DNA from: Flocculibacter collagenilyticus
Lineage (GTDB): Bacteria; Pseudomonadota; Gammaproteobacteria; Enterobacterales; Alteromonadaceae
Length of the DNA: 64,000 nt
NCBI RefSeq assembly: GCF_016469335.1
Contig: NZ_CP059888.1
Span: 124,001 to 188,000, forward strand
Reading direction: 5' to 3'
Part shown: positions 20,635-28,695 of the stretch, piece by piece
Numbering within the stretch: the first letter of the stretch is position 1
Layout of the letters: each line of letters begins with the position of its first letter
Position numbers and translations under genes: made by a program
Notes under the pieces: model-generated
Told to the model about the DNA's origin: nothing
The model's database searches: none
Seen by the model: only the letters and a program-made list of their open reading frames with translations

Positions 20635-23061
20635 TTAGTGTTGTAGTGATTGGATCACTTCGTTTCTTAATAAGCTAACTACATCATTTTTAATATTAAT
20701 TAACTCTGTAGTCGGCACTAAATCACCTTGCTCGTTTACGGTAATTAACGCTTGTTCTTTTAGTGCGCTCGTTAACGTAGACAGCACCTTTTTATCGTAA
20801 AACTCAGGTGAGTTAATCCCATGCAACGACGACAGTCGTTTCGCTAAGGTATGACTTTGGCTTTCCAACGCTGAGCGAGATAAAGGTTGCTGCTCAGTAA
20901 TGGTTGTAAAGACAATGGCGTAGCGCTGTAAAATCAATTCCACACTGTTAGCAAGCAATTGCAAATTAAAGAATTGGTTAGATTGCCTAGCCGCTGCTTT
21001 AATTAATGTATTCTCGCGTGTGCATAAGCCGCTTTCTACTAAAAAGTTAAGCATATTCTTAGTGTATTCTTCAGGACACTGATCATTTAAGAACCAGTCT
21101 TTTTTGAACAATGGGAATAAGCTTAAAACCAGCTTAACAGCCTTATCTTCATCGATTTGTTGATGAGCAACGACAATACTGGCGAGTAAGCCCGGAATGG
21201 CGAATAGATGAATGATGTTATTGCGATAATAATTCATCAGGATTTGTTCTTTTTCATCCAAACTTATGATGTCGCCTAATTGATCGCTGGTTTGTTGCAC
21301 TTTTTGCATTTCAATTAGATGATCAATTAGTTCGCTGGCTGATTCTTCAGGCACCGAAATTTGTGATGAATATGGTACTTGTTTCTGCATTTGAATGTAT
21401 AGCTGTAATTGTGCGGTCAATTCTTTGCGAGTAAGCGCATGCTTATCTGCACATAGTAAAATGAGGGCAGCTAAGTTAACACTATTCAGCGCTGCCGCAT
21501 TGTTAATGCGTGTCATTATTTGATTAGCAAGCACGTTAATGCTTGGCGTTAGCCAGCTAGGCTTTTGTGGCTCTAGTGGGTCAATGTCTTGTTTCCAATC
21601 AGGGGCTTGTTCATTTAAAAACTGATTAACAGAAATCGGTTCACCAAAGTTGACATAACCATGCCCGTAGTTGCGTAAATTTTTAATTGCCTTGAATACA
21701 CCAAATACTGATTCGTTCTTCTTGGTTTTGCCTTTTAGCTCTTTTAAGTAAGTGCTCACTTCCATTACATGCTCGTAACCTAGGTATACTGGCACTAGCG
21801 TGATCGGTCGCTCGATGCCGCGTAGCATTGATTGCAAGGTCATTGCGAGCATTCCTGTTTTAGGTTGTAGCAGAAGACCAGTACGGCTTCGTCCACCTTC
21901 AGTGTAATATTTTACTGAATAACCTTTTGAAAAAAGCTGACTGAGATACTCTCTAAAGACTGCAGAGTACAGCTTATTGCCCCGGAAGCTGCGACGAATG
22001 AAAAAGGCGCCCGATTTTCTGAAAATAGGCCCTGCTGGCCAGAAGTTTAGATTGATACCCGCTGCAATGTGCGGTGCTACTAATCCTTGTTGATAGATTA
22101 CATACGTTAAAAGCATATAATCCATGTGGCTGCGATGGCATGGCACATACACAATTTCGTGGCCACTTTGTGCTAGCTCGGTTACTTTTTCGGCATTATT
22201 AACGATAATACCGCGATATAGCTTGTTCCATAGCCATGTTAAAAAACGATCGCCAATTCTAATATAAGAATCACGGTAATCTGCGGCTACTTCATCTAAT
22301 AACTTCACCGCATTTTGGCGTGCTTGAGCAATGGTGATTTTCTTATTTTTGGCTTCGTCTTCAATGGCTTTTTTAAGTGAAGGCGCAGCCAGTAAACTAT
22401 TAAATAATTCTGCACGGCGCGTTAACCGTGGGCCTGTGACCGCCAGTTTTTGGCGATAAAAATGAAAACGCGCTACGCGTAGCAATTTGTGAGCGGTGCG
22501 CTCGTTATGCCCGTGTTGATCAACTAATGTACGAAGCGAAACCGGTTTACTAAAACGAATAAGATTATCTCTGCCTGAAAATAGCACGGTAAACATTTTG
22601 CGGAACCAGCTTGGTGCTTCAACATCATCAATAATTTGTTGAACGCTGGCTTGTTCTTTACCAGGTGCTCGGCCCCACACAATAGTGACAGGCACTAATA
22701 ATGCGTCTTGGCTAGGGTTTTTTCGTAGCGCTTGGATTAATGCTTCGCCTTGTTGAAGCGCATCCGTGGGCTTTCTGTTATCACCGAACACAGGCTGCGG
22801 ACGAGCCAAATACAAAGTACGTTGCAATACACTACCATTTAGCTCTGCGGGCTTGACGGGGTTTGGTAATCCTATTTTCTGACACGCTTTTTCAAGTGCA
22901 ATGACATCGCTGCTTGATTGCGTTTGCAAAATATAAAATATCGGTAAGCCAGCATCCAAGTCCAACTCTTGTGTTGGGTCCGCTGGAATGATTTTAGAGC
23001 GAATAAGCCATCTAACAGGGTACTTTAATACACTATTTAAGAAGGTAGTAATTACAGACAT
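20635..23061 (-). CDS. plsB: Glycerol-3-phosphate 1-O-acyltransferase
   Basis: 808 aa, the usual PlsB length. Membrane-associated enzyme that acylates sn-glycerol-3-phosphate at position 1, the first step of phospholipid synthesis. Acyltransferase blocks are visible in order: catalytic HRSHMDY (HxxxxD) after YVPC, GPIFRKSGAFFIRRSF, YTEGGRSRTG, and ITLVPVYLGYE. The large N- and C-terminal helical regions are standard for PlsB. Single-gene unit with tesB convergent. Confidence 0.97.
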   Translation of the reverse strand: MSVITTFLNSVLKYPVRWLIRSKIIPADPTQELDLDAGLPIFYILQTQSSSDVIALEKACQKIGLPNPVKPAELNGSVLQRTLYLARPQPVFGDNRKPTDALQQGEALIQALRKNPSQDALLVPVTIVWGRAPGKEQASVQQIIDDVEAPSWFRKMFTVLFSGRDNLIRFSKPVSLRTLVDQHGHNERTAHKLLRVARFHFYRQKLAVTGPRLTRRAELFNSLLAAPSLKKAIEDEAKNKKITIAQARQNAVKLLDEVAADYRDSYIRIGDRFLTWLWNKLYRGIIVNNAEKVTELAQSGHEIVYVPCHRSHMDYMLLTYVIYQQGLVAPHIAAGINLNFWPAGPIFRKSGAFFIRRSFRGNKLYSAVFREYLSQLFSKGYSVKYYTEGGRSRTGLLLQPKTGMLAMTLQSMLRGIERPITLVPVYLGYEHVMEVSTYLKELKGKTKKNESVFGVFKAIKNLRNYGHGYVNFGEPISVNQFLNEQAPDWKQDIDPLEPQKPSWLTPSINVLANQIMTRINNAAALNSVNLAALILLCADKHALTRKELTAQLQLYIQMQKQVPYSSQISVPEESASELIDHLIEMQKVQQTSDQLGDIISLDEKEQILMNYYRNNIIHLFAIPGLLASIVVAHQQIDEDKAVKLVLSLFPLFKKDWFLNDQCPEEYTKNMLNFLVESGLCTRENTLIKAAARQSNQFFNLQLLANSVELILQRYAIVFTTITEQQPLSRSALESQSHTLAKRLSSLHGINSPEFYDKKVLSTLTSALKEQALITVNEQGDLVPTTELINIKNDVVSLLRNEVIQSLQH

Positions 23062-23138
23062 AAGATATCGTCACAGTTAAATTCAGCCGACGATAATATC
23101 ATTTGTAATAACAGCTGCCAATTAACAGCTCATATGAA

Positions 23139-23210
23139 GCAGCGGCAGTTTGTAACAATTCAATGCATACCCATTGTACGTTTTGACCGAAAAGTGAGTG
23201 ATGCCGCTGC
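23139..23210. other. Long-range inverted repeat upstream of plsB
   Basis: GCAGCGGCA (23139-23147) and TGCCGCTGC (23202-23210) are perfect 9-bp arms 54 bases apart. Inside is a smaller pair, CAATG/CATTG. It lies between the nuclease stop and the plsB start on the minus strand, so it could be the nuclease terminator region or a plsB leader structure. Confidence 0.4.
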
Positions 23211-23244
23211 GGATGATAATTCAAAAGCTAAATAGCAAAACTTG

Positions 23245-24027
23245 CTAACAACCTAGCTCGTTAGTAAGGCCGCCGATACGATCTTCAACGGCATATTCTT
23301 TATATGACGGTAAAGTGGGCATAATATTTAAGCCTGTGCGTTGCTCAATTTCATTAATCGTCACCTCTTTTCCGCAATAACTGTCATAGCGACTACTGCT
23401 TTGCTCCATAATAAACCCAGATGCATTTACCCAGCCTGCATTGCTAATGGTAAACACAGCTTTGAAATAAGCACTGGGTATTTGGTGAGTTTCATCTGCC
23501 ATCGGCAAAGTTGCATAGGCATACTCGTATAACGGGCCCGTAACAACGTAAACATTCGCTCCGGTTCTAACGTAGTCACGGACTTTATTTTCTAATTTAA
23601 CCCATGGTCCCTGATTTAGGTTAGAGGCTTGAGGTGTAATATTTGATAGATAATTAGTGTCTGCCCAAGCGTTCGTGTTGCTAAAGCTAGCTAATGGTAC
23701 TTGATGCCCACGATCGGTATGAATAACAGCATGCGCATCTTGGTAGTCATCCGGTTCTAATGTGTATTGACTGGCGATAAGTGGATCTGCTTTCCAGCTT
23801 CTCGAACGGCTAGGGCCGTCAATGGTTTGTGGTGTCACTTTATATGCCACCCAATCTGCAAACTTTGTGGTGCGGTTATTACTCAGTACATAAATACTGC
23901 GATTGACCACATCATTATTATTTGCAGCACCCGTAGGACATTGATAACTGCCGCAGTGGCTAGAAGATAAAGCGTACGCAGGAAGAGATGCCGTAAGGGT
24001 AAGGCATGCAAGTAGTAATCGTTTCAT
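23245..24027 (-). CDS. Secreted DNA/RNA non-specific endonuclease (NUC1 family)
   Basis: 260 aa with a signal peptide (cut near AYA, residue ~19). The beta-beta-alpha-Me active site DRGH lies at residues 105-108 (His general base), with the metal-binding Asn in the helix NYLSNITPQASNLNQG. Serratia-type nucleases of this family degrade DNA and RNA without sequence preference, here in the periplasm or outside, perhaps for nutrient use. Several cysteines (25, 30, ~219 and the last residue) suggest disulfides. Single gene. Confidence 0.93.
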   Translation of the reverse strand: MKRLLLACLTLTASLPAYALSSSHCGSYQCPTGAANNNDVVNRSIYVLSNNRTTKFADWVAYKVTPQTIDGPSRSRSWKADPLIASQYTLEPDDYQDAHAVIHTDRGHQVPLASFSNTNAWADTNYLSNITPQASNLNQGPWVKLENKVRDYVRTGANVYVVTGPLYEYAYATLPMADETHQIPSAYFKAVFTISNAGWVNASGFIMEQSSSRYDSYCGKEVTINEIEQRTGLNIMPTLPSYKEYAVEDRIGGLTNELGC

Positions 24028-24238
24028 TTTTGGCTCTTTATTATTTTAGTTGGTAGAAATGAGCCAACTAAATTAGAGCGTTAACTATGCAGATTGATGA
24101 AGGCTAGATGACAGTTGTATTAAAATTGCTCAATTCAGCTTGAACTAAAAGATTAGCCTAAAGCGAGTAATAAGATTGAAAAGGGAGAAGATTATTTAAT
24201 AAAGGGGAAAACAAATAGTGATGTATTAAAGGTGCTTA

Positions 24239-24568
24239 TTAAAGCACCTTCTTTTCAACGTGCTCTAATCTGAAGTCTTGACGTGCAATCACTTTCTCAG
24301 CTTCAGTCACTCTACTTGATAGCTTTAATAAGTCATCTTTTGTCGCCATCGTGCTTTGAATGGTATTCACTGACAAGATAAGCTTATCCAGCTTTTCGTC
24401 CATTTTTTCAAAACGGCGATCAAACTGTTCAAATTTCTTATCAACAACAGCAACGCGATTTGTCCAGTTCCACGAGATCATCGCAATAGTTATCACGAAA
24501 ATTGCACTGGCAATAATTTCAAAACTAACAAATTGACTACGTGTAGCGGGTGCGTTTTTATTACTCAT
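24239..24568 (-). CDS. Membrane-anchored coiled-coil protein
   Basis: 109 aa: one membrane helix (about residues 15-35) and then a continuous heptad-rich helix from ~40 (FDRRFEKMDEKLDKLILSV) to the end. I do not recognise a family. Many small phage and bacterial membrane coiled-coil proteins look similar. No neighbour suggests a role. Confidence 0.6.
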   Translation of the reverse strand: MSNKNAPATRSQFVSFEIIASAIFVITIAMISWNWTNRVAVVDKKFEQFDRRFEKMDEKLDKLILSVNTIQSTMATKDDLLKLSSRVTEAEKVIARQDFRLEHVEKKVL

Positions 24569-24923
24569 TGTTCCCTTAGCGCAAGCTTAATGCGTTCTTC
24601 ATGCCATAAATCAAAAGTATAAATTATTGTTAAGATATCAATAGATAACTAACACTAAAATATAATTCAAGTTTTTAAAGTATAAACGGCTTATAATTTT
24701 TACACAACAATCAGCAATCTTAGTACTGCTGAAAGTTTTTAATGCACGATGTATAATCTTTCCCAATTTTTAATCACACTTTCGCAATGGCAAATAACCG
24801 AGCCGTCCTTTTTCTTTCTTTTTTGAAATGAAATTGATGCCATTGTCCTACTTTTCTATGGGATATATACGGGATACCTATGGGGACTTTATCAGAACAT
24901 AAAGGGCGATTGAGAGACGTTTA
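24569..24923. other. Intergenic region upstream of dusA
   Basis: 355 AT-rich bases with pyrimidine tracts near 24808-24825. A 24-codon ATG frame (24828-24902) ends 21 bases before the dusA start but has no ribosome-binding site. The 5' end of dusA is a known integration site for phages and ICEs in proteobacteria, but I see no integrase or duplicated attachment core here. Confidence 0.35.
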
Positions 24924-25940
24924 ATGAATACCAAAGATACAGTGAAACAAGGCGCTACGCCTTTAAAAACAAGTAATTCGCTTGATAGAAAGATTTCTAT
25001 TGCGCCTATGTTGGATTGGACTGATAAAAATTGCCGGTACTTTCACCGTGTGTTAACCAGCCATGCAGTGTTATATACCGAGATGGTAACAACGGGCGCT
25101 ATTTTGTTTGGTAAAGGCGATTATCTGGCGTTTAATGAAGAGGAACACCCTGTTGCGCTGCAGTTAGGTGGTAGCGATCCTGAAGCATTAGCTAAGTGTG
25201 CAGTAATAGCACAAGAGCGTGGTTATGATGAAATTAATTTGAATGTAGGTTGCCCGTCTGATCGTGTTCAAAATGGTCGTTTTGGTGCGTGCTTAATGGC
25301 TGAACCTGCATTAGTGGCCGATTGTATTTCAGCGATGAATAGCGTGGTGAAGATCCCGGTTACGTTAAAAACACGCATTGGTATTGATGAGCAAGACAGC
25401 TACGAGTTTTTGTGCACGTTAATAGAGTCGACGGCAAATATTGGGTGTGACACCTTTATTATTCATGCACGAAAAGCATGGCTTAATGGATTGAGCCCGA
25501 AAGAGAATCGTACGATCCCACCTTTGGACTATGACCGTGTATATCAACTTAAGAAAGATTATCCTCATTTATCTTTTTCTTTAAATGGCGGTGTAACCTG
25601 TTTGCAGGATAGTTTGGATCACCTTCAACATGTTGATGGTGTGATGATTGGTCGTGAAGCGTATTCGAACCCATATTTGCTTAGCCAAATTGACCATAAA
25701 ATATATGGAGGCGAGCAAAATGCCATGTCTAGAGTTGAAGTGGCTGAAGCGATGTTTGGTTATATCGAAAGGCATATTTCGCAAGGTGGTTCAGTGTGGC
25801 AGGTGGCCAGACACATGTTAGGGCTGTTTCAAGGGCAGCCTGGTGCCAGAGGCTGGCGCAGACATCTAAGCGAAAACGCAAATAAGCCGGGAGCTAATGT
25901 AACGGTTATTGAAGACGCGCTTAATTTTGTTAGAAACTGA
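24924..25940 (+). CDS. dusA: tRNA-dihydrouridine synthase A
   Basis: 338 aa FMN enzyme that reduces U20/U20a in the tRNA D-loop. Signatures: [45 protein letters not shown] with the catalytic Cys in [16 protein letters not shown], and [19 protein letters not shown], which is characteristic of DusA over DusB/C. Single gene, followed by a hairpin. Confidence 0.96.
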   Translation: MNTKDTVKQGATPLKTSNSLDRKISIAPMLDWTDKNCRYFHRVLTSHAVLYTEMVTTGAILFGKGDYLAFNEEEHPVALQLGGSDPEALAKCAVIAQERGYDEINLNVGCPSDRVQNGRFGACLMAEPALVADCISAMNSVVKIPVTLKTRIGIDEQDSYEFLCTLIESTANIGCDTFIIHARKAWLNGLSPKENRTIPPLDYDRVYQLKKDYPHLSFSLNGGVTCLQDSLDHLQHVDGVMIGREAYSNPYLLSQIDHKIYGGEQNAMSRVEVAEAMFGYIERHISQGGSVWQVARHMLGLFQGQPGARGWRRHLSENANKPGANVTVIEDALNFVRN

Positions 25941-25966
25941 TAATTAAAATATCGCATTATGTTTTG

Positions 25967-25986
25967 AAGCGGTGAATGCACCGCTT
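25967..25986 (+). terminator. Hairpin after dusA
   Basis: A perfect 8-bp stem AAGCGGTG/CACCGCTT with an AATG loop lies 27 bases past the dusA stop. The T run is short (TT in the stem, then TAGCC). It probably ends the dusA transcript. Confidence 0.55.
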
Positions 25987-26047
25987 TAGCCTTACCATCA
26001 CTTCTTTTTGCATCAAAAATCCATCAATTTCTTATTTTCATTAGTCC

Positions 26048-26065
26048 GTTGGTTAATTTGACCAC
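26048..26065. promoter_or_regulatory. Candidate PspF upstream activating site (copy 1)
   Basis: GTTGGTTAATTTGACCA is identical over 17 bases to the site before pspA. It is a near palindrome of form TTGGTnAAnTTnACCA. Its GGTTAATTTG core begins 129 bases before the sigma-54 element at 26180, exactly the distance seen at pspA. I infer that it binds the same enhancer-binding protein, most likely PspF. Confidence 0.65.
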
Positions 26066-26179
26066 TTTTTGATTTATTTACTCAAAATTTATTTTGTTTA
26101 TTTTTTACCGTGAGATGTGGTTCAACATAAAAATAAATAAACAATAATAAAAACAATAGTTTATAAAAATATTTATGAT

Positions 26180-26195
26180 TGGCACAACCTTTGGA
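26180..26195 (+). promoter_or_regulatory. Sigma-54 promoter of the small stress operon
   Basis: TGGCACAACCTTTGGA matches the RpoN consensus TGGCACrN4TTGCW with one change (G for C in the -12 element) and correct -24/-12 spacing. It lies 58 bases before the ATG of the exported 92-aa protein. Confidence 0.7.
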
Positions 26196-26253
26196 TTAGT
26201 TATGTCGACTATATCAATGAAGTTCAAATAACTGGATTAACAAGGAAAAAGAA

Positions 26254-26532
26254 ATGTCTAAATTAACTAAAGTATTAACAGCATCAGTAATGGCTATGTC
26301 GTTAGGTTTATCTGCATCAGTTAGTGCTAAAACAGGTTCACTGGAAGAATATTTATCAGCAGTTATTTCTCAACAAGTATCGGTGGTATCTCAGTCTGTA
26401 ACGAGTGATATTTTTAGAAATATTGAAGAAGATTTACAAAAGCTAAAAGCCGAGTTTCAGCCAATGGAATACATGGTGATTACTGCGCAAGCACCTAGCC
26501 AAGACACGTCAACTGAAGCGAAAGCTGAGTAA
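26254..26532 (+). CDS. Small exported protein under a sigma-54 promoter
   Basis: 92 aa with a clear signal peptide (cut after VSA, residue ~25). The mature part is one amphipathic helical stretch with a coiled-coil look (about 30-70) and a Thr/Glu/Ala-rich tail. I recognise no family. An AAGGAAA ribosome-binding site precedes the ATG. It is followed 20 bases later by a 41-aa membrane peptide and then a terminator, making a compact operon. Promoter and upstream site match those of pspA, so I infer induction by envelope stress through PspF; a role in the periplasm is plausible but unproven. Confidence 0.7.
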   Translation: MSKLTKVLTASVMAMSLGLSASVSAKTGSLEEYLSAVISQQVSVVSQSVTSDIFRNIEEDLQKLKAEFQPMEYMVITAQAPSQDTSTEAKAE

Positions 26533-26552
26533 TAAATATAGGGGAAAAGCTG

Positions 26553-26678
26553 ATGATTCATCCAAGCGCGGTATTTTCCATCTTAATGTTGCCTTTACTG
26601 GGGCTGGTCAGTACCTACATAGCCATTGTAGTACTGCCAGCGCTGGTCAAACTAATTCAAAGTACGCCCTCTAGCTAG
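26553..26678 (+). CDS. 41-aa single-pass membrane peptide
   Basis: ATG at 26553 with GGGGA at proper spacing, ending at TAG 26676-26678. One strongly hydrophobic segment spans most of it (FSILMLPLLGLVSTYIAIVV), with a short Lys-containing end. The stop codon lies inside the loop of the operon terminator. In size and regulation it resembles PspG-like small Psp proteins, but I see no sequence match to PspG. It would be co-transcribed with the exported 92-aa protein. Confidence 0.65.
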   Translation: MIHPSAVFSILMLPLLGLVSTYIAIVVLPALVKLIQSTPSS

Positions 26679-26699
26679 TTTCTATAGCAGAGGGCTTTT
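26666..26699 (+). terminator. Intrinsic terminator of the small stress operon
   Basis: Perfect 7-bp stem GCCCTCT (26666-26672) and AGAGGGC (26689-26695) followed directly by TTTT. It closes the two-gene operon and overlaps the last codons of the 41-aa peptide. Confidence 0.8.
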
Positions 26700-26984
26700 G
26701 TCATTCTCTTCTAGCGTTATACTACCCACTTTAATCACGCTATTCAGCGTTAAAACATTTTATACAAACCTGCCGCCTCGTAAGTGTTCAGTTCATACTG
26801 TCTATTCGTTAAATTGGTTACTTTCTATTCCATCCGTATTGTCATGATTGCTAAATCTGTTGGTTTTAGCGCTGCGTTAACGAGCTTAAGTTTGCAGGTG
26901 TCTTTTAGTGTTTCATTTTGAAATTGGTGTTAATAATACGAGCAATGTTCACGTCATTCTTTGGTGAACGCTATTGCTAATTTT
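26700..26984. other. Intergenic region between the stress operon and the psp promoter
   Basis: About 285 bases with no supported gene. pspF, which lies divergent from pspA in E. coli, is not present here. I see no further repeats or sites. Confidence 0.4.
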
Positions 26985-26987
26985 TTG

Positions 26988-27026
26988 GTTGGTTAATTTG
27001 ACCAAGTTTATTGTGAAAATGACCAA
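26988..27026. promoter_or_regulatory. Candidate PspF upstream activating sites before pspA
   Basis: Site I (26988-27005) contains GTTGGTTAATTTGACCA and forms the palindrome TTGGTnAAnTTnACCAA. A weaker second site (27010-27026, ending TGACCAA, 12 of 17 matching) lies 21 bases further, about two helical turns. In E. coli PspF binds two adjacent sites upstream of pspA, so this layout fits. Confidence 0.65.
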
Positions 27027-27119
27027 ATAGTGAAAGGGTGATTTTTTCATTAACTTTCACTATTTATACTGAAATGAAAAAGCCCTTATATAACAATGCT
27101 TTAAAATTTATTTCGTTGT

Positions 27120-27135
27120 TGGCACACGGCTTGTA
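27120..27135 (+). promoter_or_regulatory. Sigma-54 promoter of pspA
   Basis: TGGCACACGGCTTGTA matches TGGCACrN4TTGCW except for T in place of the -12 C. It lies 52 bases before the pspA ATG. All known proteobacterial pspA operons use RpoN, which supports the call. Confidence 0.8.
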
Positions 27136-27186
27136 TTTAAGTTTGTAACTTATCCCAATAAGCGAAAATAATAACGGAGGTGACTT

Positions 27187-27849
27187 ATGGGTGTATTTTC
27201 AAGGTTTAGCGATATCGTGAATGCCAATATTAATGCGTTACTAGATAAGGCAGAAGATCCTGAAAAGTTAGTAAGACTAATTGTGCAAGAAATGGAAGAA
27301 ACCTTAGTTGAAGTGCGAAGTAACTCTGCGCAGTACATTGCAGATAAAAAGTCACTTGAACGCCAGTTAACTAATACGCAGCGACTAGCTGAAGACTGGG
27401 CACAAAAAGCGGAACTTGCAATCACTAAAGGCCGTGATGATCTTGCAAAGGCTGCGTTGGTTGAACGAAATAAACTACAACAAAATGCAGACAGTTTAGC
27501 AGGCGAGCTTGAGCAGATTGAGCAGACTCTGACTGGGTTGAAAGGCGACATCACACGCTTACAAACTAAGTTAGAGGAAGCTAAGCAACGTCAAAAAGCG
27601 ATTTTACTTCGCCGTAATACAGCAGTGGTTAGGTTGAAAGCAAAGCGTCAGCTTCATCATGTGGATATTGAGCAAGCAGTCGCAAAGTTTGAACATTATG
27701 AAAATAAAATAGACCAACTTGAAGCTGAGGTTGAGTCTTATGAATTAGGTCAATCAAGCTCGCTTCAAAGTGAATTCAACAAACTAGAGAGTGATGAAAA
27801 AGTTGAAGCTCAATTAGCTGAGTTAAAGAAAAAAGTAGCAAATGGTTAA
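27187..27849 (+). CDS. pspA: Phage shock protein A
   Basis: 220 aa PspA/IM30 (ESCRT-III-like) protein. It is almost entirely coiled coil, starting with the amphipathic membrane helix MGVFSRFSDIVNANINALLD and the hallmark AEDPEKLVRLIVQEMEE. It holds back PspF in resting cells and coats damaged inner membrane under stress. A very strong GGAGGTGA lies upstream. First gene of a three-gene run with pspC and a small membrane-protein gene. Confidence 0.97.
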   Translation: MGVFSRFSDIVNANINALLDKAEDPEKLVRLIVQEMEETLVEVRSNSAQYIADKKSLERQLTNTQRLAEDWAQKAELAITKGRDDLAKAALVERNKLQQNADSLAGELEQIEQTLTGLKGDITRLQTKLEEAKQRQKAILLRRNTAVVRLKAKRQLHHVDIEQAVAKFEHYENKIDQLEAEVESYELGQSSSLQSEFNKLESDEKVEAQLAELKKKVANG

Positions 27850-27915
27850 GAATTGGCTGAGGTGCTGATACAGCATTAGGTTAATTTAATCGCAGACATT
27901 TTTAAGGAAAATATT

Positions 27916-28128
27916 ATGAACAATTATCATGCAGAACGTAAGTGGTATAAAGATAGAATTAACAGCAAGATATCAGGAGTATGTGCAGGGATCGCACAGC
28001 GTTTAAACCTAGAACGCTGGGTCGTTAGACTGGCTGCTATATTTTTATTAATCAGCGCCCCTTTTCTTGCAATTGTTGGTTATTTTGTTGCCAGTGTGGC
28101 AATGCCAACACGTTACTCTTATTCGTAA
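27916..28128 (+). CDS. pspC: PspC-domain membrane protein
   Basis: 70 aa, covering little more than a PspC domain: an N-terminal RKWYKDRINSKISGVCAGIAQRL segment, here split by NSK, and one or two membrane helices (about 37-62). E. coli PspC is about 119 aa and has a longer cytosolic tail that contacts PspA; that tail is missing here, and no pspB is present. It lies 66 bases after pspA with an AAGGAAAA ribosome-binding site. Confidence 0.85.
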   Translation: MNNYHAERKWYKDRINSKISGVCAGIAQRLNLERWVVRLAAIFLLISAPFLAIVGYFVASVAMPTRYSYS

Positions 28129-28158
28129 GTGTTAATTTATGACGACTAGCTCAGGCAC

Positions 28159-28177
28159 AGAGGAGATGTTCTCCTCT
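28159..28177 (+). other. Intercistronic hairpin after pspC
   Basis: Perfect 8-bp stem AGAGGAGA/TCTCCTCT with a TGT loop between pspC and the next membrane gene. No T run follows, so it is more likely an RNA processing or stability element than a terminator. Confidence 0.55.
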
Positions 28178-28230
28178 ACCTAGCTAACGTTTGCAGAATC
28201 CTTAATTCTAAGAAGCTCAGGGAGGCACAC

Positions 28231-28569
28231 ATGGTTCGCGCATTTTTCACTGCATCAATCTTTGCATTTATTATTTTAATGGTGATGTTTTATTTAGGTC
28301 ACGGTATGTTCGATTTGGTGTTCTTTATGGGGCATGATGTGATTGAACCAGTAGTAGGGTTTGGAACTGCAATTTTAGTGTTTTTTGCCGCGCTGTTATT
28401 CGCATTATTATTGGTGGTAGGCGTTATTAGTACATTAGCGTTTATATTTATTTGTGCTGGTGTAGGGTTGTTACTGTCAGGTCTGTCCGTATTGTGGCCT
28501 ATCGTATTAATAGCTATTATCATTTGGTTAATGACCTCAAAGAAAAATAAACGCCATTTCCATTCCTAA
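28231..28569 (+). CDS. Psp-cluster three-helix membrane protein
   Basis: 112 aa, almost wholly hydrophobic, with about three membrane helices and a short basic tail (KKNKRHFHS). I do not recognise a named family. A GGGAGG ribosome-binding site precedes the ATG. It follows pspC by about 100 bases, so it is probably in the psp transcript and may stand in for PspB/PspD-like membrane partners. Confidence 0.65.
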   Translation: MVRAFFTASIFAFIILMVMFYLGHGMFDLVFFMGHDVIEPVVGFGTAILVFFAALLFALLLVVGVISTLAFIFICAGVGLLLSGLSVLWPIVLIAIIIWLMTSKKNKRHFHS

Positions 28570-28695
28570 TAAAATCAGGCTGTTGTATTATTCATGCTTT
28601 GATATATGTCATGTGATCAAATTAGCAATCATCATGAATTAAGCAGTTTTCAAAGCAATCACGAATACAACAAAATCTTACTATTAGGTGATGAA

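Noticed and set aside
24828-24902. 24-codon frame just before dusA as a leader peptide
   Set aside because: No ribosome-binding site and no regulatory codon run or paired hairpins, so I did not list it as a gene.
24903-24950. Phage or ICE attachment site at the dusA 5' end
   Set aside because: dusA is a known integration target, but no integrase, duplicated core or foreign gene block is present.
26700-26984. pspF divergent from pspA
   Set aside because: The region has no adequate open frame on the minus strand; pspF must be elsewhere if present.
28606-28695. Longer start for the PCuAC protein
   Set aside because: It would bury the signal peptide behind 30 polar residues; the ATG at 28696 has an AGGTGA motif.
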